A DNA stretch of 64,000 nt from Parapedobacter sp035556095. GTDB taxonomy: Bacteria; Bacteroidota; Bacteroidia; Sphingobacteriales; Sphingobacteriaceae. Both the position numbers and the translations under genes were made by a program. Below, in pieces: positions 14,774 to 23,823 of this stretch (the stretch's first letter is position 1; each line of letters opens with the position of its first letter). Location: assembly GCF_035556095.1 (NCBI RefSeq), contig NZ_DATMFT010000021.1, positions 372,001 through 436,000 of the forward strand, read 5' to 3'. The notes beneath the pieces were generated by a model. The model was given only the letters and a program-made list of their open reading frames with translations. It had not been told where the DNA came from and did no database searches.

Positions 14774-17170
14774 ATGACTATATCATATACTTGGCTTAAA
14801 GACTTTATACAAACCGATCTTACACCAACGGAGCTCTCGGCAATCCTTACGGATATTGGGTTGGAAGTAGAATCGCTTGATGCGGTACAACGTGTGCCAG
14901 GCGGACTTGAAGGGTTGGTTGTTGGCGAAGTGCAAACCTGCCGGCCGCATCCCAATGCCGACCGCTTGAAAGTAACCACCGTAGCTATCGGGGCCGATGA
15001 ACCGCTGCATATCGTTTGTGGCGCACCCAACGTGGCTGTAGGCCAGCGGGTAGTGGTGGCTACCGTGGGTACTACGGTATATCCCACCAACGGTGAACCT
15101 TTCAAAATCAACAAATCAAAAATCCGTGGCGAAGTATCGGAAGGCATGATCTGCGGCGAAGACGAAATTGGCCTCGGTACGATGCACGATGGTATTATGG
15201 TGCTCGCTGACGATGCCCCCATAGGTACGCCTGCCAAAACCTTTTTCGGACTGCAGGACGACTACGTTTTTGAGATTGGCCTCACCCCGAACCGTGCGGA
15301 TGCAGCATCGCATCTTGGAGTGGCACGTGATGTAGCGGCCTTTTTACGCAGCAATTATCACCTGCCCGATGTGTCGGCATTCAAGGCCGGTGAAGCACAG
15401 CCACTGCCAGTTGCCGTGGAAGATGTAATTGCCTGTCCGCGATATACATCGCTGACAATCAGCGCTGTGAAAGTGGCTGAATCGCCGCAATGGCTCCAAG
15501 ATCGGCTTATCGCTGTTGGCGTGCGGCCCATCAACAATGTAGTCGATGTAACGAACTATGTGCTTCATGAGTTGGGGCAGCCGCTGCATGCATTCGACGC
15601 GGAGCGGTTGGCTGGTAATCGGGTGATTGTACGTCGAGCCAAGTCCGGAGAGCCGTTTACCACGCTTGATGGTGTCGCGCGTAAGCTGGATGCGGAAGAC
15701 CTCATGATCTGTGACGCTGAAAAACCCTTATGTATCGCCGGTGTATTCGGTGGTATGCATTCGGGGGTCACCGAAACGACCACCCGTATATTCTTGGAGA
15801 GTGCCTACTTCAACCCGGTATCGGTGCGCAAAACGGCTAAGCGGCATGGGCTCAAAACTGATGCATCGTTTCGTTTTGAGCGTGGTACCGATCCAAATAT
15901 AACGGTATTGGCGTTAAAAAGGGCGGCGGTACTGATTGCCGAACTCACCGGTGGTCAGGTCTCCACTGCTGTATCTGACAACTATCCCAATCCGGTTCAG
16001 CCATTCACCTTTGACGTAAGGTATGCGGAGGTACGCCGGCTCATTGGGAAGGCCATCTCCGATAGCGAAATAAAAGCCATCATCGAGGCCCTTGGGATTA
16101 TTGTGGTGGCGGATACCAACGGCACATTGACTGTACAAGTGCCACCTTACAAGGTAGACGTAACCCGTGAAGTGGATATTATCGAAGAAGTGCTTCGTAT
16201 CTATGGGTATAACAATATCGAAATCGACAGACAGATCAAGGCTTCGCTCAATACATCGCCGAAGCCGGATAAGGAAGTGGTGCAGAACCAGGTGGCCGAC
16301 CTGTTGATTGGCAATGGCTTCCGTGAGATTTTGTCCAATTCGTTGACCAAATTGGAATATGCAGATGATTCTAATTTTGCGGTACGCATCTTGAATCCAC
16401 TAAGTGCCGATTTGGATACCATGCGGCAAAACCTCCTGTTTTCTGCGCTGGAAGTCATAGCATACAACCAAAAGCGGAAGCAATCGAACCTTAAGTTCTT
16501 CGAATTTGGTACCACCTATCGGCTTGATGGCGACAAGTACAGCGAGCGGCAACACCTGGCGCTGGCGGTAACTGGCAGCCGCTTACCTCAACAGTGGAAT
16601 CACGTGGACAGGGCGGTGTCGTTTTACGATATGAAAGCAGCCGTGGATGCTATTTTACGTCGGTTGAATATTTCAGGTTGGCAGGAAACCGATGTGCCCG
16701 AGTCGCATTACGCGTATGGAGTGCGTTATGAGCGGGCCGGAAAAACCCTGGTTTCGTTCGGAGCAGTCAGTCGGTCGGCACTTACCAAAGTAGACGTAGC
16801 GGGGGATGTGTATTATGCGGATTTTGACTGGGGTGTAATGCTGAAAGCGATACGTAAAAATAAGATCACATACCGTGAAGTTGCCAAATATCCGGCTGTG
16901 AGACGCGACCTCTCGCTGCTGGTGGATGCCGAAGTCACTTTCGGCGTGTTGAAGGGGATTGCGGAGCGCACAGAGCGTAAGCTGCTTAGGGAGGTCTCCG
17001 TGTTTGACGTGTATAAAGGAGATAAGCTGCCTGCGGGAAAAAAATCTTATGCACTGCATTTCGTGCTGCAGGACGAGGAGAAAACCCTCAACGAGAAACA
17101 AATTGATGCGATTGTTAAAAAATTAATTATTAATTTTGAAAAAGAAGCCGGTGCAACGGTGAGGAAATAA
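14774..17170 (+). CDS. pheT: Phenylalanine--tRNA ligase beta subunit
   Basis: A 798-residue subunit of the alpha2-beta2 enzyme that charges tRNA-Phe. The domains run in order: tRNA-binding OB domain (VGEVQTCRPHPNADRLKVTTV), the B3/4 editing domain (RPINNVVDVTNYVLHELGQPLHAFD), the B5 domain, the catalytic-like core (RILNPLSADLDTMRQNLL) and the C-terminal anticodon-binding FDX-ACB domain (YPAVRRDLSLLVD). Full length, no defects. pheS is elsewhere. A coiled-coil gene, zapA, a structured RNA and rny follow, an arrangement seen in other Bacteroidetes. Confidence 0.97.
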   Translation: MTISYTWLKDFIQTDLTPTELSAILTDIGLEVESLDAVQRVPGGLEGLVVGEVQTCRPHPNADRLKVTTVAIGADEPLHIVCGAPNVAVGQRVVVATVGTTVYPTNGEPFKINKSKIRGEVSEGMICGEDEIGLGTMHDGIMVLADDAPIGTPAKTFFGLQDDYVFEIGLTPNRADAASHLGVARDVAAFLRSNYHLPDVSAFKAGEAQPLPVAVEDVIACPRYTSLTISAVKVAESPQWLQDRLIAVGVRPINNVVDVTNYVLHELGQPLHAFDAERLAGNRVIVRRAKSGEPFTTLDGVARKLDAEDLMICDAEKPLCIAGVFGGMHSGVTETTTRIFLESAYFNPVSVRKTAKRHGLKTDASFRFERGTDPNITVLALKRAAVLIAELTGGQVSTAVSDNYPNPVQPFTFDVRYAEVRRLIGKAISDSEIKAIIEALGIIVVADTNGTLTVQVPPYKVDVTREVDIIEEVLRIYGYNNIEIDRQIKASLNTSPKPDKEVVQNQVADLLIGNGFREILSNSLTKLEYADDSNFAVRILNPLSADLDTMRQNLLFSALEVIAYNQKRKQSNLKFFEFGTTYRLDGDKYSERQHLALAVTGSRLPQQWNHVDRAVSFYDMKAAVDAILRRLNISGWQETDVPESHYAYGVRYERAGKTLVSFGAVSRSALTKVDVAGDVYYADFDWGVMLKAIRKNKITYREVAKYPAVRRDLSLLVDAEVTFGVLKGIAERTERKLLREVSVFDVYKGDKLPAGKKSYALHFVLQDEEKTLNEKQIDAIVKKLIINFEKEAGATVRK

Positions 17171-17248
17171 TTGCACGAGCGAGGTTAGTGGGAGTCTGCG
17201 TTTGTGAACAGCGGAACCATTGAAGGGCGATAAGCAAAGAATGCAACG

Positions 17249-17557
17249 ATGTCATCATTATCGAAACAACTGACGGGTGTGGTGGAGAATACGCGTAAAT
17301 TATTAGATTTATGCGGTTCTTTGCAAGCAGAGAACGATCTGCTGAAGTTGGAAGTGCAGTCGTTGAAAGTTGCGGTTGAGACAAGCACCGATAAGAACAA
17401 GCAGTTGGAAGAGAAAGTGAAAGCCCTTGCTGTAGCCCGTTCGCTTGATGAGGCCGAGGTGGACGAGGTGGGGATAAATGAAAAAATACTTGACACAAAA
17501 CAAAAAATTAACGATTTTGTGCGGGAAATAGATAAGTGTATCGGGTTGCTCAAGTAG
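17249..17557 (+). CDS. Coiled-coil protein upstream of zapA
   Basis: A 102-residue protein that is mostly one long helix with heptad spacing (LQAENDLLKLEVQSLKVAVETS, KNKQLEEKVKALA). A short acidic break and a final helical segment (DTKQKINDFVREIDKCIGLL) follow. It has no signal peptide or membrane helix. Placed 34 bp upstream of zapA and after pheT, it may act with ZapA at the Z ring in the manner of ZapB, but this is inferred from context and coiled-coil form, not from recognised homology. Confidence 0.75.
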   Translation: MSSLSKQLTGVVENTRKLLDLCGSLQAENDLLKLEVQSLKVAVETSTDKNKQLEEKVKALAVARSLDEAEVDEVGINEKILDTKQKINDFVREIDKCIGLLK

Positions 17558-17591
17558 CATGAGATACGTGAAGTAGTGAATTAGCTCAAAC

Positions 17592-17882
17592 ATGGGAGAA
17601 ATTTCCATTAAAATAAACATCGCGGACCGAATTTATCCATTGCGGGTAGACATGGCAGAAGAGGAGGTAATCCGGCGAGCGGCTAAATTGATAAACGACA
17701 GGATTAAAGAATTTCAGGAAAATTACGCTGTACGGGATAAGCAGGATTTATTATCGATGTGTGTACTTCATTATGCTACCGGAATGCTGAAAGCAGAACA
17801 GAAAACAAATGCGGATGACGTAGGCGTTGCCAAGGCAGTGGGGGAGCTGGACAGCATGTTGACTGAATTTTTTAACAAATAA
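17592..17882 (+). CDS. zapA: Cell division protein ZapA
   Basis: A 96-residue FtsZ-associated protein. The N-terminal globular part is typical (EISIKINIADRIYPLRVDMAEEEVIRRAAKLINDRIKEFQ), with the central YAVRDKQDLLSMCVLHYATGML and a C-terminal helix. ZapA bundles FtsZ filaments at mid-cell. Length is normal for the short Bacteroidetes form. It is the last protein gene of the pheT unit and is followed by the structured RNA described below. Confidence 0.92.
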   Translation: MGEISIKINIADRIYPLRVDMAEEEVIRRAAKLINDRIKEFQENYAVRDKQDLLSMCVLHYATGMLKAEQKTNADDVGVAKAVGELDSMLTEFFNK

Positions 17883-17920
17883 CGTTCTTATTAATAGGAA
17901 TAGAGCTTTAACAACGAATT

Positions 17921-18093
17921 AACCGCAGTTAAATTCGGGTTTCACTATTTTAAACTTAACGCTTCAATATCACAAGGCGTAAACGAGATGTAGGCCATTT
18001 TGCGAAAGCCATCTGGTCAGGATCAATACGCTAAACCTGTGTAGATGAAGTTTATGATACATGAGACTCGATTTATTTAATTGCGGTTTTTTT
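17921..18093 (+). ncRNA. ssrS: Probable 6S RNA (6S-Flavo type)
   Basis: The zapA-rny gap holds a ~173-nt element closed by a long imperfect stem. AACCGCAGTTAAAT with TCGGGTT from 17921 pairs with the complementary strand ending TTTAATTGCGGTT near 18088, followed by seven or more T. The interior has further hairpin potential, for example around 17960-18015. A long closing stem ending in a U run, its length, and its place directly after zapA all fit 6S RNA, which lies next to zapA in many bacteria. 6S RNA mimics an open promoter and binds RNA polymerase. Exact ends are uncertain, and the family assignment needs a covariance-model search. Confidence 0.65.
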
Positions 18094-18327
18094 ATGCCAT
18101 TTTTTGCGTTTCGCTATTTGTGCATTGCAAATAAGCCAACGGCAAAAGGAGAGAAAAGGATTGATGAACGAAGAGTAACGACGAATGATCTAAGGAGCAA
18201 AGATTAAGGATTTAAGAACAACAACTAAGGGTTATAAAGCGTAAACGGAGCATAGCGACGTTTCGAGCAACAAAGTAAACCGGGAAAACAACAACAAAAA
18301 AAACAAATAGCAAACAACAAACAAAAC

Positions 18328-19878
18328 ATGGATATCATATACATTATTATAGCTTTTGCGGTGGGGGTGGTTATTGGCCGCTTCGCACTGCGGATTTTAT
18401 TTAAGCGGCAAGAGGTAGCTGCCCAAAACAAAGCCAAGAAGATACTCAAGGAAGCGGAACAGACCGGCGAGCACCTGAAGAAGCAACGCCAATTAGAGGC
18501 CAAAGAGAAATTCCTGCAGCTGAAAGCAGAGCACGAGAAGGAAACTAACCAGAAGAACAATAGCCTTAATCAGCGCGAAAACAGTATCCGGCAGAAGGAG
18601 CAGTCGCTCAATCAGAAGCTGGAAAACCTGAACCGTGAGAAACAAGAGGTAGAGAACCAGCGCAAGAACCTGGAGCGGCTTACGGAAATCAGCGAAAAGA
18701 AACAGAAGGAGGTCGAGCAGCTCAAGGCGCAACATATCAAACAATTGGAAACCATTGCCGGCCTTTCGGCCGAAGAAGCCAGTGCACAACTCATTGAAAA
18801 CCTCAAAGAGGAGGCACGCTCCAAAGCCGTCATCCAAATTAAGGATATTGTAGACGAGGCCAAGCTTACCGCTACCAAGGAAGCCAAAAAAGTGGTCATC
18901 CAAACGATACAGCGCACAGCTACGGAGAGTGCCATCGAAAATACGGTGTCTATATTCAACATCGAAAATGATGAGATCAAGGGTCGTATTATTGGTCGCG
19001 AGGGCCGTAATATCCGTGCACTCGAAGCTGCCACTGGGGTAGAGATTATCGTTGATGATACACCCGAGGCTATCATCTTATCCGGGTTCGATCCGGTGCG
19101 TCGAGAAATCGCGCGGCTAGCGTTGCACCGCTTGGTAACAGATGGGCGTATACACCCTGCACGCATCGAGGAAGTGGTGGCGAAAACTAAAAAGCAGATT
19201 GAGGACGAGATTGTGGAGATTGGTGAGCGGACAGTTATCGATCTGGGCATCCATGGGCTTCACCCCGAATTAATCCGGATGGTAGGACGGATGCGTTACC
19301 GCTCGTCTTACGGACAGAACCTATTGCAGCACTCGCGTGAAGTTGCCAATTTTGCCGCTACGATGGCTTCTGAGCTGGGGCTCAATGTAAAGCTGGCGAA
19401 GCGTGCCGGATTGTTGCATGATATCGGTAAGGTACCTGATGATAACCCCGAGTTGCCGCACGCCATTCTCGGCATGCAATTGGCAGAAAAATACAAGGAG
19501 CACCCCGAGGTGTGTAATGCAATCGGTGCCCACCACGATGAGGTTGAGATGACTTCATTGATATCGCCGATTGTGCAAGCCTGCGATGCCATTTCAGGTG
19601 CACGACCCGGTGCGCGGCGGGAAGTCGTTGAAAACTATATTAAGCGGCTTAAGGAATTGGAGGAATTGGCGTTGTCGTATCCCGGCGTTGAGAAGACTTT
19701 TGCCATCCAAGCCGGTCGCGAATTACGTGTTGTGGTTGAAAGCGAGCGCGTATCCGACCAGGAAGCCGAGCTGCTGGCAGCAGACATATCGACCCGTATC
19801 CAGACGGAAATGACCTATCCAGGGCAGATTAAAGTAACTGTAATCCGTGAAACACGGTCAGTTTCCTATGCCAAATAG
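18328..19878 (+). CDS. rny: Ribonuclease Y
   Basis: A 516-residue membrane-anchored endoribonuclease that starts mRNA decay. It has an N-terminal membrane helix (IIYIIIAFAVGVVIGRFAL), a long charged coiled coil to about residue 200, and a KH domain (IKGRIIGREGRNIRALEAATGVEIIVDDTPE). The HD domain shows HSREVANFAATMA, the metal motif LLHDIGKVPD and AHHDEVE. Length and order are typical of RNase Y. The ~450-bp upstream gap contains the probable 6S RNA and an A-rich leader just before the start codon. Confidence 0.97.
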   Translation: MDIIYIIIAFAVGVVIGRFALRILFKRQEVAAQNKAKKILKEAEQTGEHLKKQRQLEAKEKFLQLKAEHEKETNQKNNSLNQRENSIRQKEQSLNQKLENLNREKQEVENQRKNLERLTEISEKKQKEVEQLKAQHIKQLETIAGLSAEEASAQLIENLKEEARSKAVIQIKDIVDEAKLTATKEAKKVVIQTIQRTATESAIENTVSIFNIENDEIKGRIIGREGRNIRALEAATGVEIIVDDTPEAIILSGFDPVRREIARLALHRLVTDGRIHPARIEEVVAKTKKQIEDEIVEIGERTVIDLGIHGLHPELIRMVGRMRYRSSYGQNLLQHSREVANFAATMASELGLNVKLAKRAGLLHDIGKVPDDNPELPHAILGMQLAEKYKEHPEVCNAIGAHHDEVEMTSLISPIVQACDAISGARPGARREVVENYIKRLKELEELALSYPGVEKTFAIQAGRELRVVVESERVSDQEAELLAADISTRIQTEMTYPGQIKVTVIRETRSVSYAK

Positions 19879-19885
19879 TTAAATG

Positions 19886-19945
19886 AGTTGATAGTTGACA
19901 ATGGGCAATAGTTAACCTTTATTGTCAACTATCAATTATCAACTG
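19886..19945. repeat. Inverted GTTGATA/TTGACAAT repeats after rny
   Basis: A 15-bp perfect inverted repeat, TTGATAGTTGACAAT at 19888-19902 with ATTGTCAACTATCAA at 19921-19935, loop 18 nt. It is followed by further copies, TTATCAACTG and ATTGTCAATTA, to about 19959. The whole 85-bp gap between rny and the DUF962 gene consists of these units. Confidence 0.75.
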
Positions 19946-19963
19946 TCCATTGTCAATTAGAAG

Positions 19964-20497
19964 ATGTCAGCAGCTAAAAAAACGAAAAAGGGGAGGGAAG
20001 CACCAAAGCGACCGGTGGATGTGTATTTCGAGACATTTAATCGGCAATACCAGCATCCTGTTAACCGGGCAATCCAATGGATCGCCCTTCCAGTTTTTGC
20101 GTTCGGTATTCTGGGGTTGGTATGGATGATACCTTTTCCGGAGATCGCTTTCTTGAAAAAGTATGGTTATGACACTTTCGTAAACTGGGGGTCGTTTTTC
20201 ATTGCGGGGCTTGTGTATTACTATCTTCGTTTAGCGCCGACCTTATCTTATGCGATGCTACTAACCATCGGGATATATAGCTTTTTCATTGTCCGATTGG
20301 AATATGTGGAGCAAGCCGGCGGGCCGGCAGTTTGGTCGGTATGTGCATGCTTGCTGTTGGCGTCGCTGCTCGTATTGTACCTTGGTAAAGGTATGGAAAG
20401 GGTTGCTGTTCCGTTCCGTAGTTTCCTCAAATTGTTGTTGATCGGGCCTATCTGGCTTTGGCATTTTGCGTTTAAAAAGTTAAACATACCTTACTGA
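19964..20497 (+). CDS. DUF962 / Mpo1-like membrane protein
   Basis: A 177-residue protein. It has a basic, lysine-rich start, the conserved DUF962 segment VDVYFETFNRQYQHPVNRAIQWIALPVFAFG, and four membrane helices (WIALPVFAFGILGLVWMI, NWGSFFIAGLVYYYLRL, AMLLTIGIYSFFIV, VCACLLLASLLVLYL). The conserved His in the YQHPVNR segment is the residue type implicated in the yeast relative Mpo1, a dioxygenase that acts on 2-hydroxy fatty acids. Bacterial function is unproven, but Sphingobacteriaceae make sphingolipids, so a lipid-related role is plausible. It converges on the large NTPase gene. Confidence 0.82.
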   Translation: MSAAKKTKKGREAPKRPVDVYFETFNRQYQHPVNRAIQWIALPVFAFGILGLVWMIPFPEIAFLKKYGYDTFVNWGSFFIAGLVYYYLRLAPTLSYAMLLTIGIYSFFIVRLEYVEQAGGPAVWSVCACLLLASLLVLYLGKGMERVAVPFRSFLKLLLIGPIWLWHFAFKKLNIPY

Positions 20498-20502
20498 CCA
20501 CA

Positions 20503-23013
20503 TTAACCATACCGCTTGGTCAATGCCCCGAGCCCAGCTGTATAACCGTAAGCTGCAAATTGGAATTTGAGGTTATTGATATGCTGTAGGCGTTCTTCTT
20601 TCGACACCCGTTCCAAGATAAGCATCCTGCAATATGCTTCAATCAGTTTAAACCCGCGCGCTTCGCACAAGGTAATAGCGCGTTGGCTGATTTCAACCAT
20701 GGCGTGGTTGGTGCTCGAATCATCTATTTGCAGTTGGAAAATAATATATAACAAGCGGTATGTGGAGTTATCGTGTGTGTTTAGTGAGAGTCGTTTGACG
20801 CGCGACAGCGCTTCGTCGACATCTCCATTCTCCCATAGGTAAAACGCTATAATCAGTGTTTCAATATCGATTTCAAACCGGTTTATCGGCGGCATTTTTT
20901 GGAACCGCTCATTGATTAGTTTTTGGTAGGGAAGGGCTACGGCTCTATTCCCAGATACCTTAATATAAAGATAAAGCAATATATCGATATGGAATGGTGC
21001 AGCCAGCGCCTTCGCCAGCGGCAACCGATATGGCAATGCATTCAATTCACGAACAACCTGTGGGTCAATGGCTCCCCCTTTGAAGCGTTGATACAGGTAA
21101 GACAGCAGTAGGAATGGGTTAATGGCAAAAGGCGCGTACGCTTCACGCGGCATGGCAGCCAACGGTTCGAGCTGCTTAAGTAGGGTTTCTTCGTCCCACT
21201 TCAACAAAGCGATGGTGGCGAGCTTGCTGCGTACGGAAATTTCGTGCTTTTCGGTCAGATCAAAATAGAGTAGTTTCTCCAAACTGGGCTCAAATTCGAC
21301 TTGAAAACTAATGTAATGGAGCAGGTAGTCGATAAATGCCGTATCGTGGAGCGCTATATTTATTTTTTCCCGCACGGCTGTGTCGTATTTAGCAAGTCGG
21401 TGAAGGCCGTCGCAAATGAAGGTAATTATATCAAAGATGTCCTCCTCGATGAACGAGATATGGGCCAGCTCGTTGACTAGTTGTAAATCACCGGATTTGA
21501 TTTGGAATAGCAGCAGCCATTTCAGCTGCGCGGTCTTCGACTTGTTGTCGAAATGTGATATGCTAATTGCATCGATCAGTTCTGTGGCATCCGTATGCGT
21601 GCTGAATAATTCGAGTGCAATGAAGTAATTCGCAATGATATCTGATTGAAATTGCACGACTGTGTGTTGCCGCAACTCAAGATCGCAATTTGTTTCGTGC
21701 AGCAATCCTGAATAGAGCAGGTCGTTGTAAGCCACCCGGTGCTGCCTGATGGCAGGGTAGGCTTGCTTTCTATTGATTTGTAACCTCCCATCTTGCTGTT
21801 CGATTACGAGTGATAGCTCTTCCAAAAGAGACTGTTTACCTAATGTATTTACACCATTGAACACTTTCTTTTTCAGGTATTGCGTAATGATGAGGTATTC
21901 TTTGAATGAGGTTATCTGATAAGGATCTACGTGGTCGCCAGCCAGTTCATAATAATATTGGAAAAACAACGGTGTATGGATGAGCCGTATATCTCGAGCT
22001 TTCTGCAAAGGGTATGCGCCGGATGACCCATTGATGTTTTGGGCTAACTGATGGAGTTCGGCATGAGTGAATGCAGGCATGCCAGAGGCTTCCCTTGCCT
22101 TCCTGCCATGCTGCATCGAAAACCACTGGGGATTGATAACCGTTTCTTTGAATAAGCTCTCGAACTTCAGCAACGATGCGGTGCGTAATATCAAGATGAT
22201 ACGAAACCAAGTAAATTGGGCGAAGTGGTTAACCATATCCATAAATTGGCAAATCACCATATGGAATTGCCTATCGGCCACCAAGTCACTGTGCAATTCA
22301 TCGATGATGAGGTAGAAATTTCCCGGTGCTTCCGTACGGTGGTTTTCCATAAAAGCATCCAAGAGGTCGGTAGTTTCGAAGCCGAGGAGGTGTGCCAGCC
22401 AGCGGTTGCTATGATAACCGAACGCAGTGCCTTGAAGCAGTGACAGCCCGTTGATAAACAAGTAGATGTCGTTTGAAGAGTCGACGTGTATCTGGCCGAT
22501 TTGTTTTTCCACCCAACGCGATATGCCGATTGTTTTTCCACAACCTACAGGGCCATGGAGGATGCCGGTGGTTGCACCGCTTTGGAGGAAGCGCTCAGCG
22601 AACTGACCGATGTATTCCCGGTCGATAGTCAAATGGTAAGGGATGCCACACTTATACTTGTTGCTCTGGATGTTGAAAAGGCTGATTTTTGTCGCGTTTA
22701 GTGAAATTTCGCCCCAGGTACGCTGTTGTGCCGTCTGTAGTTTGTTTTGTTCCAAATCGGTATAAAACACGTCCCAGCTTTCGAATCCGCAGTACTCGGC
22801 TAGCGCATTCAATGTATAAATGGAAGGTTGGTGTACCGATGAGGCGAACCCAAATACCCGTTTGAGTGTTGTTTCGCTCACACTTTTATTGGTAACACCC
22901 TTAATTTCGAGCGCCAGCCGATAGCAGTCCGCTGGTACGAGCTGTGTGATTTCTGCTTTCTTTAATACGAGCGTTTTTAACTTATTAAAATAAGCATGTA
23001 AATATGTCTTCAT
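20503..23013 (-). CDS. Large P-loop NTPase with N-terminal HTH-like domain, STAND-like architecture
   Basis: An 836-residue soluble protein. Residues 1-90 resemble a small helical domain seen in Bacteroidetes proteins (KSVSETTLKRVFGFASSVHQ, then TLNALAEYCGFESWDVF). Residues 150-390 form an AAA/STAND-type NTPase with Walker A GPVGCGKT at 154-161 and Walker B LIIDELHSD near 252. The remaining ~430 residues are helical and TPR-like (LKWLLLFQIKSGDLQLVNELAHISF, EALSRVKRLSLNTHDNSTYRLLYIIF). The layout of effector/adaptor, NTPase and helical sensor is that of STAND signalling ATPases. No recognised toxic effector domain is present. It has no partner gene; an ~800-bp gap lies upstream. Function unknown. 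Confidence 0.75.
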   Translation of the reverse strand: MKTYLHAYFNKLKTLVLKKAEITQLVPADCYRLALEIKGVTNKSVSETTLKRVFGFASSVHQPSIYTLNALAEYCGFESWDVFYTDLEQNKLQTAQQRTWGEISLNATKISLFNIQSNKYKCGIPYHLTIDREYIGQFAERFLQSGATTGILHGPVGCGKTIGISRWVEKQIGQIHVDSSNDIYLFINGLSLLQGTAFGYHSNRWLAHLLGFETTDLLDAFMENHRTEAPGNFYLIIDELHSDLVADRQFHMVICQFMDMVNHFAQFTWFRIILILRTASLLKFESLFKETVINPQWFSMQHGRKAREASGMPAFTHAELHQLAQNINGSSGAYPLQKARDIRLIHTPLFFQYYYELAGDHVDPYQITSFKEYLIITQYLKKKVFNGVNTLGKQSLLEELSLVIEQQDGRLQINRKQAYPAIRQHRVAYNDLLYSGLLHETNCDLELRQHTVVQFQSDIIANYFIALELFSTHTDATELIDAISISHFDNKSKTAQLKWLLLFQIKSGDLQLVNELAHISFIEEDIFDIITFICDGLHRLAKYDTAVREKINIALHDTAFIDYLLHYISFQVEFEPSLEKLLYFDLTEKHEISVRSKLATIALLKWDEETLLKQLEPLAAMPREAYAPFAINPFLLLSYLYQRFKGGAIDPQVVRELNALPYRLPLAKALAAPFHIDILLYLYIKVSGNRAVALPYQKLINERFQKMPPINRFEIDIETLIIAFYLWENGDVDEALSRVKRLSLNTHDNSTYRLLYIIFQLQIDDSSTNHAMVEISQRAITLCEARGFKLIEAYCRMLILERVSKEERLQHINNLKFQFAAYGYTAGLGALTKRYG

Positions 23014-23823
23014 ATGGAGATAGTAGATGTTATAACGACGACTGCTTCACGTTACCAACGGATTCGACTCACGTGGTGATCGTTTCTTCAGATCGTCGGC
23101 TGCTAAAAAGGCTGCATAGCTATATATGTTTTTCGTTCGTATCTGTTGTCGGCCGCTGCCCCTTTCATCCAACAGCGGATCTTTATCTTTTTTGCAACAG
23201 TGAAGGCTTTGGGCAAAAATATCATATTTCTTTTGTTTCCAAAAAAACTATTACAATGAATAATTTGAATGTATTTATATCCATCGACTGTTAAGTCCAG
23301 CAGTATACGGTTGTGATTGCTTCATGACTGGCGCTATTACATTCTTCCTCCCTATGGTCAAAAATTGCGTATTTAAAGGCTTTCTGTGTCAAATTTAAGG
23401 AAAATACACGGGAGTTTACGGCTTAATTTATTGCGTGAACGAAACGAATAACAGTCATTAAAATGAACACAGTGAACAAAGGTTTGGTGTAATGACCGAG
23501 TTATCTTTGCGTGTAAATCGGAAGGCCAGGCATGTGTCACACCGGAAAATAGACACTTCCGAAGAGCGAGGGCCGCTCTCCAGAAATGTCAAAACATCTA
23601 CCGGAAGGATAGTTGCAATAACCGTACCGTTTTTATTTCGGCAATGTTTTTCCATGTAATACATTGTCTATCAGTAATTAACGGATTGGTTTGCCTGTCA
23701 GTGACCGATTCCAGTCTACTACGAAAAACATTGGTTGCCGCGGGGAACACAGCAGCGTGAGCGCGGCAACCGAACATATAACATCTATTGATAAACAATT
23801 TACGATTATAATCCCATAGCTAA
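23014..23823. other. 810-bp intergenic region between the NTPase and adhesin genes
   Basis: No frame here shows protein-like composition or family motifs. A TATCTTTG box at 23502-23509 on the plus strand could be the adhesin promoter, giving a ~310-nt leader, but the nearest TTTG (23483-23486) is too close at 15 bp. I see no terminator, tRNA or repeat array. The size allows divergent regulatory sites or an unrecognised small RNA. Confidence 0.5.

Noticed and set aside
14746..15237. 163-codon minus-strand frame over the pheT start
   Set aside because: Antisense of the conserved tRNA-binding domain of PheT; Ser/Thr/Pro-rich shadow composition.
18612..19250. 212-codon minus-strand frame inside rny
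   Set aside because: A serine-rich antisense shadow of the RNase Y coding sequence with no domain.
23004..23664. Two short frames in the gap before the adhesin (23004-23294 plus, 23458-23664 minus)
   Set aside because: No conserved motif, irregular composition and no fitting promoter for either.
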